A stretch of 64,000 bases of DNA, taken from contig NZ_FNRL01000008.1 of assembly GCF_900107795.1 (NCBI RefSeq), positions 186,001-250,000 on the forward strand. The letters run 5' to 3'. The stretch's first letter is position 1. Each line of letters opens with the position of its first letter. The DNA comes from Chitinophaga terrae (ex Kim and Jung 2007) (lineage in GTDB: Bacteria > Bacteroidota > Bacteroidia > Chitinophagales > Chitinophagaceae). Position numbers and translations under genes: made by a program. Of the stretch, positions 8,457-17,972 are shown in pieces. Below the pieces are notes generated by a model. The model had not been told where the DNA came from. It did not search any database and saw only the letters and a list, made by a program, of their open reading frames with translations.

Positions 8457-11400
8457 TTAGAAGGTTGCACCCAGTGTAACCGTTACCGTACGGGTTGGCG
8501 GATTGCCCCCGTTCCTTACATTCAGATCAGGATCAATCCCTTTATAGTTGGTGATCAGCAGCAGGTTATCTGCATTGATGGAAATATTCAATCGTTGCAT
8601 TTTTACGGCGCTGGCCCAGCTGTTAGGCGCTGTCCAGCCGACAGATGCATTGGTTAACCTGAATACATTGATCATATCGTACAGTGCATCCGAGTCGGCG
8701 AAGTGACTGTCGGGGAGCGGCAAGACCGTAGCTCTTGGGGCTGTGGCGTCCTGGCCTGGATATCGCCAGTGGCCTTCCAGTTGGGTGTACGAATAGTTTC
8801 TCATCGCCCCGAGATTATCTGTCAGGTTGTTCATCTGGTTGTAACGCTTATAGCTGAAGGTGGTATATAAACTCCAGTTCTTATAAGAAAAGGAAGTGGT
8901 CAGACCGCCCGATAATTTAGGTGTAGCGTCTACTATCGAAATCCTGTCGTCTTTGCCTGTACCTGCAGGTTTGGTATAATCGTAATCGATCTTTCCGTCT
9001 TTGTTATGATCTTCATACCTGGGCTTGCCGGTTTGCGGATCTATTCCCAGGTATTTATACTTGAACTGGGCGCTGAGCGACTGGCCTATTGCATAGATGC
9101 CATAGAATGGCGAATATTCAAAGAAAGGATAGGAGATAAGTTTGTTGGAATTCCTGGAGATATTTACAGAAAGGTTCCAGCGGAAGTCTTTGGTTTTAAC
9201 AACCTGGCCTGATGCGCTGATCTCCCAGCCGGAGTTCTGAACATTGGCCGGCGAGTTGGCCGTATAGCTGGTGTAGCCGGTAAAAGAGCCTGTAGGAAAG
9301 CTGATCAGTTGATTATCGCAACGGTTTAAATAATAGGCGCCATTCAGGTTGATGCGATCTTCAAATAAGCCCAGTTCTGCTGATACCTGGAATTTCTTGG
9401 TGCTTTGCCAGTGGTAGTCGCTGTTCGCCATTAACAGCGGGTAAACGGAAGTAACCCCGTTGTAATCCGGCAGATCCAGCTCATTGCCCCATTGAGGCAG
9501 GTATTGGTATTCGCCTACCGCATCATCGCCCGTCAGGCCGAAGCTGCCCTGGAATTTCAGGAAGCTGACAAATGCCGGTAGAATCTTCTTTGCAAAAGCT
9601 TCTTCACTGGCTAACCAGCTCGCACCAACGGAGCCGAAATTGCCATATTCTTTACCGGGTCCGAAACGGCTGCTGCCATCTCTTCTTCCGTTCAGCGAAA
9701 CGACATAACGATCGTTCACAGTATAGGTAAGGCCTCCAAAGATGCCCGCATACTTATACTCAGCGAAATAATCCTTTGCCTTTACATTTGTTGCATAGGC
9801 CATGGAACCCATGAAATCATCGGAGGTATATCCATCGGCATTTACATTGGTGGAAGCGGTTTTGTTGGTCTGATAAGTAAATCCGACTATAGCCTGTATG
9901 GGGTTGTTCTTTATATTTTTCGAATAGCTTAATTGCGGTTCTATGATCATGCTGTTTAACCGGCTATATCCAAAGTTGGTTTTACCGGTCACAGGAGTGT
10001 TGGGAGCCGCAAATGGATCCTGGCCTTTGATGGGGATTTTTGAAATGCTGTTATTGATATCTTTCGTCATGCCTACTCTTCCCGTAAAATTCAAACCGCT
10101 GGCTATATTGTAGGTAATGGTAGCGCTGCCCCGTACGCTGTTACCTTTGGAACTAAGGGTATTGAAAAAACTGGTGAAAGGAGGAATTTTATAACCTGCA
10201 GCCCTGTACGCCGCAAAGTTGCCGGTACCATCAGGATTGATAAGGGAAGGCGCATTGGGAGGCAGCGTTACCAGCGAAGACGGATACATACCTGTCTTAT
10301 CAAGCGACGTACCTGTGAGTGTTCCTTCAAAACTTATCTTCAGTTTATTCATGAAAAAAGAGTTGTCTAAACTGATGCTTACATTACCTGACTGGTTGCT
10401 GCTATTCCTCCCGGCAATATCATTTTGCCTGTTGTAACCGCCGCTGAGCCGGTAGTTGGTTGTTCCCGAACCGCCTGAGATGCTGGCGTTTGCGGAAGTT
10501 GCAGCGGCAGAATGCCCCCAGAGTTCTTTCTGCCAGTCTACATACCTGGTGGTATCCCATAGGGTGAGGTCAGGTGCAAAACCAATATCTGTGAGGATGT
10601 TGCTGGGAGTAATCCCATCGTTGGCAAATGCTTCCCGCCTGAGCGCCAGGTAATCCTGGGTCTTTAGAAAATCATAATGCCGGGTAATGCTTTTCTGGCC
10701 TCTCGACAAATTCACATTGATCTGTGGACGGCCGCCTTCACCCCTTTTCGTTTTGATGATGATCACGCCATTGGCCCCCCGGCTTCCGTAGATGGCGGTA
10801 GCATCAGCATCTTTTAAAACAGAAATGGAGGCAATATCGTTAACATTCATTCCATAGAGAGGACTGATGCCATTGGTAAAACCTGCGGTGATCCCGGCCT
10901 GGTCAAGACCGGAAGACACAATGCTCATGTCCTGCCTGGGGGCTTGCGGCCCTGCATTCGTGACATTGTAAGGAATACCGTCGATCACGTATAAAGGCTC
11001 TCCCGTCATATTGGGATTGAGCGTATTTCTTCCCCGGATCTCAATTTTAACGGGAGCCGCGGGATTGCCGTCTGTAGGTGTGATAACCAGTCCGGGCACT
11101 CGTCCCTGCAAGGCGAGCAGCGGGTTCATGGTAGGTTGGTTCTCTATTTCCTTCCCTGAGATGGTGACAATGCTGCCGGTATTGTATCGCTGGGTTGTTT
11201 TACCATAAGCTTTTACCACTACGTTATCCAGTTCGTTGGTGGCGGGCGTTAATGACATGAAATATTCCCGCTGGTCGGTGATCAGGGTTTTATTCTGTTG
11301 ATAACCTATGTAGGTTACCTGTATCAGTTCTCCCTGTTTCACTCCTTTAAGCTTAAACCGGCCCATGGGATCTGTCATGGCCGACCGTTTGGTGATACTG

Positions 11401-11846
11401 GTTGTTACAGAAGCGTTTTCGAGCGGTCCTCTTCCTTTGCCGTCGAAGATCTGCCCGGTAACGGTCAGCGTATCTGTAGGTTCCGCTGTTTCAGCCTTGT
11501 TGTTTTTAGTTGTTGGGCGGGCGGTGTTGACAGAAACCAGTTTATCATTTACTTCATAAGCATAAGGAGAACCCTGGAATACTTTTGCCAGGGCTTCTTT
11601 AACCGGTTGGTTCTTTATATTCACGCTTACCGGGTACGATTTATCTTTCAGGTCGTTGGCATAGATGAAGTAATACCCTGTTTGTTTTTCTATTTCTTTA
11701 CAAACCTTTGTTAAAGGTTGGTTAGAGACTGAAAGATTTACCAACTGTGCATTTGCGGGAAGTTGCAGGCCATTCATGAGTAAAAGGCCGAACACAGCTT
11801 TCCCGATACGCCGATAGAGACGCGTCCCATATTTTGGTTGATTCAT
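8457..11846 (-). CDS. SusC-family TonB-linked transporter with STN signalling domain
   Basis: Outer membrane importer that can also signal to FecR. Domains in order: signal peptide to about residue 34 (PANAQ), STN domain about 36-108, carboxypeptidase-regulatory-like domain about 127-195, plug about 205-360 with DNVVVKAYG and the SusC hallmark VLKDADATAIYGSRGANGVI, then a barrel ending in TVTLGATF. The 1129-aa length is usual for STN-bearing SusC. The FecR gene lies 20 bases upstream and SusD 23 bases downstream, so FecR, SusC and SusD form one transcription unit. The STN domain with an adjacent FecR/sigma pair indicates trans-envelope control of this locus. Confidence 0.96.
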   Translation of the reverse strand: MNQPKYGTRLYRRIGKAVFGLLLMNGLQLPANAQLVNLSVSNQPLTKVCKEIEKQTGYYFIYANDLKDKSYPVSVNIKNQPVKEALAKVFQGSPYAYEVNDKLVSVNTARPTTKNNKAETAEPTDTLTVTGQIFDGKGRGPLENASVTTSITKRSAMTDPMGRFKLKGVKQGELIQVTYIGYQQNKTLITDQREYFMSLTPATNELDNVVVKAYGKTTQRYNTGSIVTISGKEIENQPTMNPLLALQGRVPGLVITPTDGNPAAPVKIEIRGRNTLNPNMTGEPLYVIDGIPYNVTNAGPQAPRQDMSIVSSGLDQAGITAGFTNGISPLYGMNVNDIASISVLKDADATAIYGSRGANGVIIIKTKRGEGGRPQINVNLSRGQKSITRHYDFLKTQDYLALRREAFANDGITPSNILTDIGFAPDLTLWDTTRYVDWQKELWGHSAAATSANASISGGSGTTNYRLSGGYNRQNDIAGRNSSNQSGNVSISLDNSFFMNKLKISFEGTLTGTSLDKTGMYPSSLVTLPPNAPSLINPDGTGNFAAYRAAGYKIPPFTSFFNTLSSKGNSVRGSATITYNIASGLNFTGRVGMTKDINNSISKIPIKGQDPFAAPNTPVTGKTNFGYSRLNSMIIEPQLSYSKNIKNNPIQAIVGFTYQTNKTASTNVNADGYTSDDFMGSMAYATNVKAKDYFAEYKYAGIFGGLTYTVNDRYVVSLNGRRDGSSRFGPGKEYGNFGSVGASWLASEEAFAKKILPAFVSFLKFQGSFGLTGDDAVGEYQYLPQWGNELDLPDYNGVTSVYPLLMANSDYHWQSTKKFQVSAELGLFEDRINLNGAYYLNRCDNQLISFPTGSFTGYTSYTANSPANVQNSGWEISASGQVVKTKDFRWNLSVNISRNSNKLISYPFFEYSPFYGIYAIGQSLSAQFKYKYLGIDPQTGKPRYEDHNKDGKIDYDYTKPAGTGKDDRISIVDATPKLSGGLTTSFSYKNWSLYTTFSYKRYNQMNNLTDNLGAMRNYSYTQLEGHWRYPGQDATAPRATVLPLPDSHFADSDALYDMINVFRLTNASVGWTAPNSWASAVKMQRLNISINADNLLLITNYKGIDPDLNVRNGGNPPTRTVTVTLGATF

Positions 11847-11866
11847 GTTGATAGCAGTTTCTTATT

Positions 11867-13144
11867 TTAATTAGTTGTTTGGTCGGTTGGATAAACAGTA
11901 ACTGTTTTTCCAACAACTTTAAATTGAACCCAGCCCGTTGATTCCAATGCTTTCAGGACTGTTGTGAGTTTGGTATCCCGGGGAATTTTCCCGTCGAACT
12001 GTTTGGTTACATTGCCTTCAAAAACAATGTCTACGTCATACCATCTCGATATCTGGCGCATGATCTCCGCCAGGTCTGCATCCTGCATATAAATAAATCC
12101 TTCTTTCCATGCCAGCGCGGCGGCTGTATCGGCAGCCTGCACGTTGAAACCGGCAGCGGTTTTATCCAGTACGGCTTTCCTGCCTGGCTGCAATACTACG
12201 GCCTGGCTGCCGGCGCCTACGCTTACTTTACCTGTGAGCAGGGTAGTGGTCTGGGCCGGTTCGTCGGTATATGCCTGTACGTTAAAGCTGGTGCCCAGGA
12301 CAGTTATGTTCAGCGGCTGATGCCCGCTGGTATTGGTTTGTACACGGAAATGACGGTTGGCGTCCTGCGCTACCTCGAAGTAAGCTTCCCCCGAAAGTTC
12401 CACTATCCTTTCATTACCTGTAAAGGCAGTGGGATACCGCAAGGTGGTAGAAGCGTTCAGCCATACCCGGGTGCCATCGGGCAGGGTGATGGTATATTGC
12501 CCGCCGCGGGGAGTACTGATCTTATTATATACCGGTTGAACATCCCGCCCCGCTTTGTACACGATCTCTCCCTGGTCGTTTTTCAGGATCCGGGTGTTGC
12601 CCTGTAAAGCAAGGCTGCCGCTCTTTGTACTATCCAATACAATAGTGCTGCCATCGGCCAGTTGCAGGAGCGCCTTATCGCCTCCCGGCAATATCTCGTT
12701 TCTGTACCTTTCGGCCATCGGCATAGCAGGAGGCTGATCGCCTGCCGGGCGGTTCATGTACCAGATGCCGGCGCCTATAAACAGGATAACCGCTGCAGCA
12801 GCAGCCCAGTACGGCCACAGGACCCTTCTTGCCGGTTGTTTTACTTTCAGCCATTCCTGCATCATAATCCCAGCTGTTGCATCGTCTATGGCGTTGAAGC
12901 GCTGCAATTCCTGCTCTATTACCGGCCAGGTGGTTGCCTGGGTGTAGAACTCCCTGCTGGCGGGCGATTGCTCGGACAGCCATTTGTCTAAAAACGCTTC
13001 TTCTTCGGCAGAAAGAGTTTCCTGTAAACGACGCAATAACAGATCTGCGATCTGTTCCATGTCCCGAAAGTCCTGTTCGTCTGTTGATGTCATATCCTGT
13101 TCATTTGGCATATATTGTTCACTCAAAGCGGGTTTGGCCTGCAT
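11867..13144 (-). CDS. FecR-family anti-sigma factor
   Basis: Inner membrane regulator that holds the ECF sigma factor encoded divergently at 13563 until the STN-SusC signals. The N-terminal 100 residues are the cytoplasmic sigma-binding part (LLLRRLQETLSAEEEAFLDKW). A transmembrane helix lies at about 108-129. The periplasmic FecR domain has TPRGGQYTITLPDGTRVWLNA and ITVLGTSFNVQAY, and a DUF4974 domain closes the protein. Start is ambiguous: ATGs at 13144, 13111 and 13093 are in frame, none with a clear ribosome binding site; the longest is given. Confidence 0.93.
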   Translation of the reverse strand: MQAKPALSEQYMPNEQDMTSTDEQDFRDMEQIADLLLRRLQETLSAEEEAFLDKWLSEQSPASREFYTQATTWPVIEQELQRFNAIDDATAGIMMQEWLKVKQPARRVLWPYWAAAAAVILFIGAGIWYMNRPAGDQPPAMPMAERYRNEILPGGDKALLQLADGSTIVLDSTKSGSLALQGNTRILKNDQGEIVYKAGRDVQPVYNKISTPRGGQYTITLPDGTRVWLNASTTLRYPTAFTGNERIVELSGEAYFEVAQDANRHFRVQTNTSGHQPLNITVLGTSFNVQAYTDEPAQTTTLLTGKVSVGAGSQAVVLQPGRKAVLDKTAAGFNVQAADTAAALAWKEGFIYMQDADLAEIMRQISRWYDVDIVFEGNVTKQFDGKIPRDTKLTTVLKALESTGWVQFKVVGKTVTVYPTDQTTN

Positions 13145-13562
13145 GTGATGCAGAGATCCGGGTCAGATAGTAAGCAATGTGAAAATGGCTGCTGCAGCCT
13201 GTAGATAAATGCGATTCCGGTGTTTCAGTTCACTGCCTGACTGGCATGGTTGATGGAGCACTTATTTTTCGGGCTGCAAAATACGACGATATCTCACATT
13301 TTTATAATTACTATCATAGAAAAGCAGGGGCCAGCCCCGGTTCCCGACAGGGAACCACGTTAGAGAATTGAATAACATAATTCCTGGTTAAAGATGTTTC
13401 GTAATTCCCATTAAAACACCTTGCGAATTAGATCGAACTACCGGGAAGAGGAAAAAAAATCAAAAAATAACCGTTAGTTGATATCCGGTTGCAGGAATCA
13501 GGAATATTATTTAGCTTAGCCCGCTTGCGAGGCAGTTTTTACTGCCACTAAACCTGCTAACA
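13145..13562. other. Divergent control region between FecR and ECF sigma genes
   Basis: This 418-base gap has no convincing gene. It contains two adjacent hairpins, GGGGC/GCCCC (13327-13338) and GGTTCCC/GGGAACC (13339-13356). A third hairpin, GGCAGT-TTTT-ACTGCC (13531-13546), lies 17 bases before the sigma start. A weak promoter-like pair for sigma is TTG at about 13489 with TATTTAGC 16 bases on. Both promoters of the divergon should lie here. Confidence 0.6.
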
Positions 13563-14162
13563 ATGGAGAGTCATGAGCTGGATGATATAATGCCGGCATT
13601 TAGACGTGGGGATGCCGATGCATATATGGCTTTTTTTAGAACGTATTACAAACCATTAGTCTATTTCGCTGATAAGCTGCTGAACGACATACCTGAATCA
13701 GAGGATGTGGTAAAAGAAAGCTTTTACAAATTATGGTCGAAACACGGAGATTTTGAATTCGCCAAAGGCGTGAAAAAATTCCTGTACCTGACTACCCGCA
13801 ACGCCTGCCTGAATACTTTACGACATTCTAAAGTGGTAGGTACTTTCCAGAAGGAAATGGAATACCTGGATAAACAGGTAGATGATGGCATGGTGCTGCA
13901 AAAAATGATACAAACAGAATTACTGCATGCCATATATGAAGAGATTGCCCGCCTGCCGGAGAAAAGGCAACAGGTGTTCAGGATGCTTTTTTTTGAAGGC
14001 CTGAAAAATGAAGAAGTGGCGGAAAAACTGGGCATTTCCATCTTTACAGTGAAAGAACAGCGGGCAAGGGCGCTGGCGCAGCTCCGGCTCAAATTCTCGG
14101 ATCAGCAACTGTTGCTGTTCTTCGCCTTTTGCGCTATCGGTCGTTCAGTGGTGCAGCGGTAA
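13563..14162 (+). CDS. ECF (sigma-70 family) RNA polymerase sigma factor
   Basis: Directs RNA polymerase to the FecR-SusC-SusD genes, by analogy with FecI/FecR systems. Region 2 is at about 20-85 (AFFRTYYKPLVYFADKLL, then the SEDVVKESFYKLW segment) and region 4 at about 130-180 (RLPEKRQQVFRMLFFEGL with a helix-turn-helix VAEKLGISIFTVKEQRARAL). The 199-aa length is normal. The gene is divergent from its FecR, whereas the two other sigma/FecR pairs in the window are co-directional. A 14-bp perfect inverted repeat ends the transcript. Confidence 0.94.
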   Translation: MESHELDDIMPAFRRGDADAYMAFFRTYYKPLVYFADKLLNDIPESEDVVKESFYKLWSKHGDFEFAKGVKKFLYLTTRNACLNTLRHSKVVGTFQKEMEYLDKQVDDGMVLQKMIQTELLHAIYEEIARLPEKRQQVFRMLFFEGLKNEEVAEKLGISIFTVKEQRARALAQLRLKFSDQQLLLFFAFCAIGRSVVQR

Positions 14163-14180
14163 TGCAGCGCAGTTGGAAAC

Positions 14181-14235
14181 CTGCATCAAAAGTAAACAGA
14201 GGATTAGTCTACTTTTGATGCAGCCATTATTTTTT
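14181..14235 (+). terminator. Intrinsic terminator of the ECF sigma gene
   Basis: CTGCATCAAAAGTA (14181-14194) and TACTTTTGATGCAG (14210-14223) form a perfect 14-bp stem with a 15-base loop, followed by a T-rich tract to 14235. The T tract overlaps the end of the convergent DinB-like gene. Confidence 0.75.
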
Positions 14236-14697
14236 ATTCCTGATAAGTTTTTTAAGGATGGATATCTGGCCGAGGTGGTAATGCGTATGCTCTGTTACTC
14301 CCATTAGATTCCGCAGGTAATTGCCATATTTCGCATCTGTGAAATTTTCATAAAGCTGTCTTTCTTCCAGTAATTCAATTTCCTTTCCCAATATTTCCGC
14401 TTCTGCAAGCACTTTGTCTACCAGCGCTTTCCATTCTTCTTCGGAGTGAAGAGGAGGGAGGTCGAAGCTGAACTTATCACTGGCTGTCAGGGGCTTTCCC
14501 TGCAGCACCCTGGTAATGGCTCCTACATAGTAGTTGATATGGAAAACCAATACCGCAATGGTATTAAGATCCTGCACCCTCGCAGTCGCTTCTTCAAAGG
14601 TGATATCAGACAAGGTATCGCGGAGGTTCACGCTGGTCCAGTTGCCGCCGAAATGTACATCTTTAAAGTGTTTGGCAAGATGTGGAATAAGTGTCAT
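14227..14697 (-). CDS. DinB-like (DUF1572) metal-binding four-helix protein
   Basis: Small cytoplasmic protein of the DinB/YfiT fold, which includes thiol-dependent transferases as well as proteins of unknown role. The visible metal ligands are H53 (VFHINYY) and the C-terminal EHTHYHLGQI with H137 and H141, arranged as in the family. The 156-aa length is typical. There is no partner gene: its neighbours are a sigma factor on the other strand and an unrelated secreted protein. Precise function unknown. Confidence 0.75.
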   Translation of the reverse strand: MTLIPHLAKHFKDVHFGGNWTSVNLRDTLSDITFEEATARVQDLNTIAVLVFHINYYVGAITRVLQGKPLTASDKFSFDLPPLHSEEEWKALVDKVLAEAEILGKEIELLEERQLYENFTDAKYGNYLRNLMGVTEHTHYHLGQISILKKLIRNKK

Positions 14698-14790
14698 AGT
14701 ACTGCTTTGATGTCAAAATATAAACCATAAACCGCATACCTCCTAATCTTTTGCCAGTAACTTCCTTTGCAGGTTCCGCAGTCGATGGTT

Positions 14791-15375
14791 TTAATGTTTT
14801 TCAATAATTGATCGCTGATCATCGATAGCCTTTTGCTCATATTGCAGAAGGCTGTCTTTCATTGCTTTTATTTGCCGGTCGGCGAGTGTCCTGAACTTTT
14901 GGTGCTCCATGTTCTTATCAGGTATGGCATCCCACTGTGCAAAACCGCTGCGGAAGCTATGCCCGGTAGATGGGTATTGGGTTTGCAGCTCCCTGCTCAT
15001 ATCAAAATATTGGTCCAGGTAATAAGCGTTGTTCAGGATGTAGTTAACATCGGCTGTTTTTGGCGTCTCCAGTTTATACCCGCTTTTCCTGGATGGATTG
15101 AAGGTCATTGTACCCATGTCTTTTCCAGGCCGGATAGCGGATCTATGACCAGTGTAACTTCCATCGGCCTGTTTGGTCAGCGTGTCTTCATCCTGCATCA
15201 GGTAGCCGGTTCCTGCTTTATCGAGGTACCTGGCAATTTTATAGATCCTGGCCTGATCCGGCTGCAGTTCAATATAATACCTGTTGAATTTATCGGAAGC
15301 CTGGTATAAGGTAGTCTGGGCGTCAGACAGCAGGGTGTTTCCTAACAGGTATGCTATAACGAAGATCTGTTTCAT
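14791..15375 (-). CDS. Secreted protein of unknown function
   Basis: I do not recognise this family. The protein (194 aa) begins with a clear signal peptide, MKQIFVIAYLLGNTLLSDAQ, so it is exported to the periplasm or beyond; there is no lipobox. The mature part is charged and Tyr/Gln-rich with no obvious catalytic motif. The open frame extends to 15426, but the ATG at 15375 gives the clean signal peptide and is preferred. It lies alone between a DinB-like gene and a divergent TonB receptor. Confidence 0.65.
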   Translation of the reverse strand: MKQIFVIAYLLGNTLLSDAQTTLYQASDKFNRYYIELQPDQARIYKIARYLDKAGTGYLMQDEDTLTKQADGSYTGHRSAIRPGKDMGTMTFNPSRKSGYKLETPKTADVNYILNNAYYLDQYFDMSRELQTQYPSTGHSFRSGFAQWDAIPDKNMEHQKFRTLADRQIKAMKDSLLQYEQKAIDDQRSIIEKH

Positions 15376-15609
15376 GAATATAGATTGATGATGATATGAA
15401 TGTAAAAAAAAGGAGATGCAGCGCAATCGTTATAAATGTTAAAAAAACTCAAGCCCTTATTCCTGGCGGCTTATGAGCGGAAGGAGAAGGGAAAAACATT
15501 GCAGTAATCATTTCAAGTGCGCCGGCTGCCATATATCCGCATCGAAAAAGGAAAAATATTAGTAAAAGAAAAATTCCCGATTGCGTAAGCCCAGGGGGAT
15601 CACCGCCTT

Positions 15610-15617
15610 TAACTTTG
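15610..15617 (+). promoter_or_regulatory. -7 promoter element of the TonB receptor gene
   Basis: TAACTTTG matches the Bacteroidota -7 box TAnnTTTG exactly, 52 bases before the start codon. The nearest TTG is 26 bases upstream, slightly too far, so the -33 box is unclear. Confidence 0.4.
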
Positions 15618-15668
15618 CGCGGATTTACTATTGTCCGCTTTTTATAACAGATCAACCGCTTACCGAAT

Positions 15669-17825
15669 ATGTACAGACCTTTAGGTACATTCCCATTACT
15701 ATTACTGGCTGCATGGCCATTTCATCATATTGCGGCACAGGATAAAGCCGGCCGGCAAAAAGACACCCTTTCCAGGAAACACCTTGGCGAGGTAGTAGTT
15801 TCTGCCAGCAGGAGGCCCGTCACTTTAGACAATGTTCCTTCTTCCGTAACCGTAGTTACCAAAAAGATGCTGGAGAATGATATGGCGGTAACAACCGACG
15901 TAACAGACATCCTGGCCAGGGAAGTACCAGGCATGGCGCCTGGAGCGCAAACCAACAGCAATGTAGGGCAAGGGCTCAGGGGCCGGTCTGTACTGATCAT
16001 GATAGATGGTATCCCCCAGTCTTCCCCCCTGCGGAACGGGGAGGTAGACCTGCGGTCTATAGACCCCGCCGTGCTTGAAAGAGTGGAAGTGCTGAAAGGA
16101 GCGACTGCCATTTATGGCAACGGCGCAACCGGGGGATTGATCAACTATATTACCGCCAGCCCTAAAGGCGATAAACCTATTAGCGGCAGAACTTCCGTTA
16201 ATATGACAGGCGGGCTGGTTGGCCTCAAAAACAGTGTAGGCGGCCGGTTTAGCCAGATGCTGCAAGGCCGGGCAGGAAAATGGGAATACATGGCGAGTGG
16301 CGTATACGAACAAACAGGCGAGTATAAAGATGCAAAGGGCAAACTGGTAGGTCCTAACTACAGCCTTGGCGAAACAGAAACCTGGAACGGTTTTGCCAAA
16401 GTAGGGTACCATATCAACAGCCGCCAGAAACTCCAGTTGATGTACAACTATTTCCGCAGCCAGCAAAACAGCAATTATACGCTGGTAAACGGCGATATCA
16501 GCAAAGGCATTGCCGCTACCGGCATCCTGGGTAAAATGTCGGGAGTTCCTACAGGCTCCAAAGGCAACCATAACGTTCACCTGGTTTACCAGGCCGATAG
16601 CCTGGTGGGCGGAACATCCCTGGCAGCGGATGCGTACTACGAGTCGCGCGACGATATCTTCTATGTTTCCTTCGGCCGCTTCGAAGGTGGCGACGGGCAA
16701 TCTCATACGCTCGACAAGAAAAAGGGCCTCCGGTTAATGCTGAATTCACCGTTACTGAATAGTGGCAGTTTTACAGGCAACCTTTCTTATGGGGCCGACC
16801 TCCTGAACGATATTACCTCTCAACCATTAGTGGACGGCCGGATCTGGGTGCCTGAAATGAATATGCTGAACGTGGCGCCTTTTGCTGAAACACAGTTTGC
16901 TTTGTGGAATGACCTGATCCTGAAAGCAGGTATCCGCGTGGAAAAAGTTGGCGTTAAAGTAAAAGATTATACCACGCTTCGTTTAACCAATACCGATGGC
17001 AGCACCATCACCCCGGCTATTGATGTAAAAGGCGGCAAACTGGATTATACAGCAACGCTTTTTAATGCGGGTATCCGCTACAACAGGAACCCGTTGTTCA
17101 TGCCTTATTTCAGCTTCTCGCAGGGCTTTTCGGTATCGGACGTTGGTCTGGCATTGCGTGATTCTAAAGTGAATGATATTAAGAAGATAAACACGGAAGC
17201 GGTGCTGGTTAACAATTACGAACTTGGTTTTGTAAACGAATACAAAGGTTTGCGTTTCGAATTAAGCGGTTTTATCAGCACAAGCAAACTGGGTGCAGAT
17301 ATGATCTTTGATCCTGCTACCGGCTTATTCAATGTTAGCCGTACGCCTGAAAGGATCTACGGTTTCGAAGCAGCGCTTTCCTATGCCGCAACAAAGAACT
17401 TAGACCTGAGCGCTTCCTACAGCTACCTGGAAGGGAAGGCCGACACTGCCAAAACCGGCGGCAGTTATAACGTGTACCTGAATGGCCGCAGAATTGCGCC
17501 GCCAAAAGTTACAGGCGCGGTTACCTATCGCCCGGTTAAAGACCTGGAAGTAAGGTTGCAGTATTTGGGTGTACAGGGTCGCGACAGGTTCGCAAAAAAC
17601 TCAAAAGGCGTGTATAACGGAAACGAGGGTGCAGTGAAAGCATATAACTTGTTCAACCTGAACGCCAGCTATAAATTGAATCCTAAAACTATGTTTACGC
17701 TGGGTATAGAAAACCTGTTCAATGAAGATTATTTCCCTGCCCGCTCCCAATGGTTTATGCAACCTGGCTTTTATGCGAAGGGAAGAGGCGCTTCATTTAA
17801 CCTGGGTATTGCTGTGACTTACTGA
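15669..17825 (+). CDS. TonB-dependent receptor, siderophore/metal type
   Basis: Outer membrane TonB-dependent receptor of the ordinary (not SusC) type. A signal peptide ends near residue 24 (HIAAQ). A TonB-box-like GEVVVSAS lies at 40-47. The plug (about 50-165) contains LRGRSVLIMIDGIP and VERVEVLKGATAIYGNGATGGLINYIT-type sequence, cited here in parts. A 22-strand barrel follows, ending GIENLFNEDYFP and GIAVTY. The 718-aa length matches siderophore receptors. No STN domain, no SusD and no siderophore synthesis genes are nearby, so the iron-siderophore role is a family inference; other metal chelates are possible. Confidence 0.9.
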   Translation: MYRPLGTFPLLLLAAWPFHHIAAQDKAGRQKDTLSRKHLGEVVVSASRRPVTLDNVPSSVTVVTKKMLENDMAVTTDVTDILAREVPGMAPGAQTNSNVGQGLRGRSVLIMIDGIPQSSPLRNGEVDLRSIDPAVLERVEVLKGATAIYGNGATGGLINYITASPKGDKPISGRTSVNMTGGLVGLKNSVGGRFSQMLQGRAGKWEYMASGVYEQTGEYKDAKGKLVGPNYSLGETETWNGFAKVGYHINSRQKLQLMYNYFRSQQNSNYTLVNGDISKGIAATGILGKMSGVPTGSKGNHNVHLVYQADSLVGGTSLAADAYYESRDDIFYVSFGRFEGGDGQSHTLDKKKGLRLMLNSPLLNSGSFTGNLSYGADLLNDITSQPLVDGRIWVPEMNMLNVAPFAETQFALWNDLILKAGIRVEKVGVKVKDYTTLRLTNTDGSTITPAIDVKGGKLDYTATLFNAGIRYNRNPLFMPYFSFSQGFSVSDVGLALRDSKVNDIKKINTEAVLVNNYELGFVNEYKGLRFELSGFISTSKLGADMIFDPATGLFNVSRTPERIYGFEAALSYAATKNLDLSASYSYLEGKADTAKTGGSYNVYLNGRRIAPPKVTGAVTYRPVKDLEVRLQYLGVQGRDRFAKNSKGVYNGNEGAVKAYNLFNLNASYKLNPKTMFTLGIENLFNEDYFPARSQWFMQPGFYAKGRGASFNLGIAVTY

Positions 17826-17911
17826 TCTTGCATATAAAATACTTTTGTCGGAAAGAATTGGAGCAAATATGCTCCTTATTCCATCGCAAAAGCATGGTAG
17901 TAAAAGTAAGA

Positions 17912-17937
17912 GGCTGGATTTATATCCGGCCTTTTTT
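17912..17937 (+). terminator. Intrinsic terminator downstream of the TonB receptor
   Basis: GGCTGGAT (17912-17919) pairs with ATCCGGCC (17924-17931), with one G-U pair, then TTTTTT (17932-17937). A smaller hairpin GGAGCA/TGCTCC lies upstream at 17860-17875. Confidence 0.8.
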
Positions 17938-17972
17938 CGACTGGCTATTTGCCCAGCGAAAAGAACAATAAC

